Source: Photobacterium ganghwense
Lineage (GTDB): Bacteria; Pseudomonadota; Gammaproteobacteria; Enterobacterales; Vibrionaceae
Assembly: GCF_003025595.1 (NCBI RefSeq)
Contig: NZ_PYMI01000008.1
Location: 84,368-148,367 of the forward strand
DNA: 64,000 nucleotides
Direction: 5' to 3'
This document shows, piece by piece, positions 61,841 through 64,000 of this stretch (the stretch's first letter is position 1; each line of letters starts with the position of its first letter). Under the pieces are notes generated by a model. That model saw nothing but the letters and a program-made list of their open reading frames with translations. It searched no databases and had not been told where the DNA came from. The translations under genes were made by a program, and so were the position numbers.

Positions 61841-63089
61841 TTGAAACGCCAATAATAGAGTGTTTCTTCACAGGGAAACGACGGTGAATTGGATAGCCCA
61901 AAGCATCCGTGATGTGCTCTACCCCTGCCGCCTTGTCGATATCGCGAGTGCCAGGCTTATAAAGCACTTGCTCAAACGACTCGATGGTTGTCCGGCAGCT
62001 CGGGTCAACATACAGTCGAACCGCGCCGTTTGCTGCGCGAAGCAGTCGGTTGACGGCATTCACACGGTCTGCAATCGCAGGGTGCTTTTTGGGATGGTCA
62101 ATTCGCACGAACCCCTTTTCCCTGAAAATATCCAAGTCCGACTCACCGCGAGCATGTTGTCGGTGTGCGCCTGCAGGGTCGGGATAAACCGTAATCTGCT
62201 GCTTCCAGCGCCAAAACTTACGCTCCAATTCGTCACAAGCCTCTTCGGTGTTGGACGAATGCAGAACGATTTCATCAACAACCCAAATTTCCCCATTTGG
62301 CTGAGGCTGTAAGACCACTGCACTCATCGGGTCGATGTTGAAGTCCTGTCCCACCCAGATTGGTAATTTAGGATTGAACGGGCATGGTTTAACGTGGGTT
62401 TCACGCTCAAACGGGTAATAAACCCGACCGGACATCGTCGTGAACGACGCCTCGTATTCCTGCATGAATGACTTCGGATCTAGGTCAGCTCTCGCCGCCT
62501 CGATTTCGTCCTCTGGAACGAATGGGGACATTGCCGTTGTGTATTGCCAGCTTTCCCATTGGCCGCGACGAACCATTTCCGGATCTTGACCCATTTTCCA
62601 AAGGTCATAGAACGCTGAGAAACCTTTAGGTGTCCCGATGATCAATGCACCACCGCGTGTGGACGATAGCGTTGGGCGAATTACCTTAGTCCACGTCTCA
62701 GGCTTCATATCCTGAAACTCATCAAGAACGACGAAGTGCAAGGCCACACCACGGAGCGTATCGGGCTTATCCGCCCCCTTTAACGCAATCTCTGATCCGT
62801 TCTTTAGGATCATGGTCATGGTTGTGTCGTTGGTCTTTAGCACATACCGGTCATTGATGGTCTGCTTTAGCTCATCCCACAGGATTTGCCTTGCCATCTG
62901 ATAGGTCGGTGCGATATACCAAACCCGCTGTCTCCGCGCCTTCATCGCATACTTGGTGATCAGCGAGATGGACAGCATCGACTTGCCCCAACGACGACCG
63001 GCGCAAACCACCTTGAAACGGGCGCGAGATTTGAAGACCTTCATCTGCCCCGCATGAAGCTGAATGATATTGCCGACTGAAATACCCAT
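61836..63089 (-). CDS. terL: terminase large subunit
   Basis: A 417-residue packaging motor. ATPase: Walker A-like AGRRWGKS at residues 30-37, Walker B VVLDEFQ at about 120-126, and GGALIIGTPKG as coupling motif. The nuclease domain has WVGQDFNIDPMSAVV (first Asp) and the DALGYPIH region near the end. It cuts and pumps phage DNA into heads. The ATG overlaps the terS stop (TAATG). Confidence 0.92.
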   Translation of the reverse strand: MGISVGNIIQLHAGQMKVFKSRARFKVVCAGRRWGKSMLSISLITKYAMKARRQRVWYIAPTYQMARQILWDELKQTINDRYVLKTNDTTMTMILKNGSEIALKGADKPDTLRGVALHFVVLDEFQDMKPETWTKVIRPTLSSTRGGALIIGTPKGFSAFYDLWKMGQDPEMVRRGQWESWQYTTAMSPFVPEDEIEAARADLDPKSFMQEYEASFTTMSGRVYYPFERETHVKPCPFNPKLPIWVGQDFNIDPMSAVVLQPQPNGEIWVVDEIVLHSSNTEEACDELERKFWRWKQQITVYPDPAGAHRQHARGESDLDIFREKGFVRIDHPKKHPAIADRVNAVNRLLRAANGAVRLYVDPSCRTTIESFEQVLYKPGTRDIDKAAGVEHITDALGYPIHRRFPVKKHSIIGVSR

Positions 63090-63724
63090 TAGGTAACAGC
63101 CTCCGACTCAGCCTCCTCTCGCTCAAGCTCTTCCCGCTCTGACGCAATTTCCTCGGCAAGTTCTGCTTCCAGCTCATCCAGGTCAACAATGTCTTCGGCA
63201 TCGCCAGTTTGGGCCTTGCGAAGCTCAAGCACCTGTTCTTGAGTCAGCTCGGCGAACATCAGCTCAGGCAATTCGTCGTCGCGAACGTCTCTGTCATCCA
63301 TGCGAAGTGCCTTGTGGGAAACCTCATAGCACTTGGCTAAGGCAGCCGACGCTCGTTGCAGTGCCTTAATTGATTCTTCGGCTGAACCTATGCCTCCGTG
63401 CGATCTTGCACCTTCGGCAACTTCCTTCATCACAAGCGCGCCAAGGTTGTAAGCCCACTTGTCGTATGACTCCTGACGAGAGGCGATCAAGTTTGCCCGT
63501 TCCACGGACTTGTCGATCATTTTCTCTTTCACAGCCTCTCTGACAGCATCCGCAGTGGCAGCGCTACCCTTCTCTACCCCACGAGCCTTAAATCGTCTTG
63601 AAAGCGTTTCTGGACGCATCCCCGACTTCTCTGACAGCGCCGCAAGCGTGTATTCGCCCGAAGCCCACATAACCTCAAGCTCAATCCATTCCGACGGCGT
63701 TAAAATCCTTTTCTTCTCCACCAT
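63089..63724 (-). CDS. terS: terminase small subunit
   Basis: A 211-residue protein with an N-terminal helix-turn-helix (LTPSEWIELEVMWASGEYTL, LSEKSGMRPETLSRRFKARG), a central helical oligomerisation region, and an acidic C-terminus. It recognises the packaging site. The ATG at 63724 is preferred; the frame extends upstream only with a TTG. The start codon falls within a prophage repeat. No other phage gene is seen to its right within the window. Confidence 0.82.
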   Translation of the reverse strand: MVEKKRILTPSEWIELEVMWASGEYTLAALSEKSGMRPETLSRRFKARGVEKGSAATADAVREAVKEKMIDKSVERANLIASRQESYDKWAYNLGALVMKEVAEGARSHGGIGSAEESIKALQRASAALAKCYEVSHKALRMDDRDVRDDELPELMFAELTQEQVLELRKAQTGDAEDIVDLDELEAELAEEIASEREELEREEAESEAVT

Positions 63725-63743
63725 AAGTAACCCATTACTTACC
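63723..63743 (-). repeat. dispersed prophage repeat, copy 14
   Basis: ATAAGTAACCCATTACTTAC, overlapping the terS start codon. Confidence 0.6.
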
Positions 63744-63821
63744 AAACGAGGCGATATTATCAGCAAGGCGCGGTATTGTTAAGATTATGAGTAAGCCGCA
63801 GCTTATTATTTTTAATAATAT

Positions 63822-63990
63822 AAATATTATGGAAGCGCGGTTTTTGAAGAGATTTATGTGAAAGGTAAGGTTCTAACGAACCTTACTTTCACGAAGAGTT
63901 TTCAATTCCGCAGGTAGTTTGAAGAGAAGTCGCGGAGTCTTAATCTTGATTGGAAGCTGGGTTCGCAAGAACCTTGCTTCCAATATATAT
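63822..63990. other. structured non-coding element, copy B
   Basis: Starts AAATATTATGGAAGCGCGGT and ends GCTTCCAATATATAT, matching both ends of the element at 31718-31834. It contains two strong hairpins: GTGAAAGgtaaggttc / gaaccttaCTTTCAC around a 4-base loop (63858-63893), and GGAAGC..GGTTC-gcaa-GAACC..GCTTCC (63952-63980). It lies upstream of terS, where packaging sites often occur. Confidence 0.6.
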
Positions 63991-64000
63991 AATATATTTT

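Noticed and set aside
63822..63990. Protelomerase (telRL-type) hairpin telomere
   Set aside because: The hairpins are separate local stems with loops, not one long perfect palindrome, and no protelomerase gene is in the window.

Overview
The window looks like a gammaproteobacterial chromosome, most probably Vibrionaceae. It has a tad pilus operon of the kind common in vibrios, an E. coli-like aroG, an integron recombination site of the Vibrio attC type, and a large siphovirus-like prophage. No taxonomic search was possible, so the genus is an inference.

1-8.3 kb (+): the 3' part of a tad (Flp/type IVc pilus) operon: a TadG-like pseudopilin-type protein cut by the window edge, two TadE-like proteins, TadZ/CpaE, TadA/CpaF ATPase, TadB, TadC and the TPR lipoprotein TadD. 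A shared terminator separates it from convergent aroG (8.4-9.4 kb, -). 9.7-11.5 kb (+) holds an amino-acid ABC ATPase and its permease, which is broken by a one-base frameshift.

11.5-17.9 kb: an AT-richer accessory stretch. It opens with nine copies of a 9-bp palindrome-forming repeat, then a dead cold-shock gene, a complete AcnA-type aconitase, a tandem-domain universal stress protein and a small unknown gene.

17.9-23.6 kb (all -): a defence-like block. It contains a zinc-finger-like unknown protein and a HEPN/Abi-C protein separated by an integron attC site, an overlapping PIN-AbiH gene pair, then a WYL-type regulator with a VOC protein.

23.8 kb to the right edge: a prophage, read almost wholly on the minus strand. 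From right to left it runs terS, terL, portal, scaffold, capsid, head-tail connectors, tail tube, tail chaperones (with a lambda-type GGGAAAG frameshift site), tape measure, lambda M/L/K-like tip proteins, a J-like tip protein, holin, CHAP endolysin, several fibre genes (three ending in S74 chaperone domains), tRNA-Gly(TCC), and a ParA/small-partner partition pair. A replication module follows (unknown protein, LSm/Hfq-like protein, DnaB-like helicase, primase). A plus-strand cargo cassette (NfeD-like, c-type cytochrome, OB-like secreted protein) interrupts it at 29.2-30.8 kb. No integrase, repressor or att pair is visible; the right end of the element lies outside the window.

The most notable unexplained signals are in the prophage. 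A near-palindromic ~20-bp sequence (ATAAGTAAGCGGTGACTTAT and variants) is scattered at least 14 times, mainly just upstream of genes. Two diverged copies of a structured non-coding element sit at 31.7 and 63.8 kb, bracketing the late region. A phage-encoded LSm-like protein sits in the replication operon. Together with ParA, the scattered repeats suggest either repressor 'stoperators' or a distributed centromere of a plasmid-like prophage.
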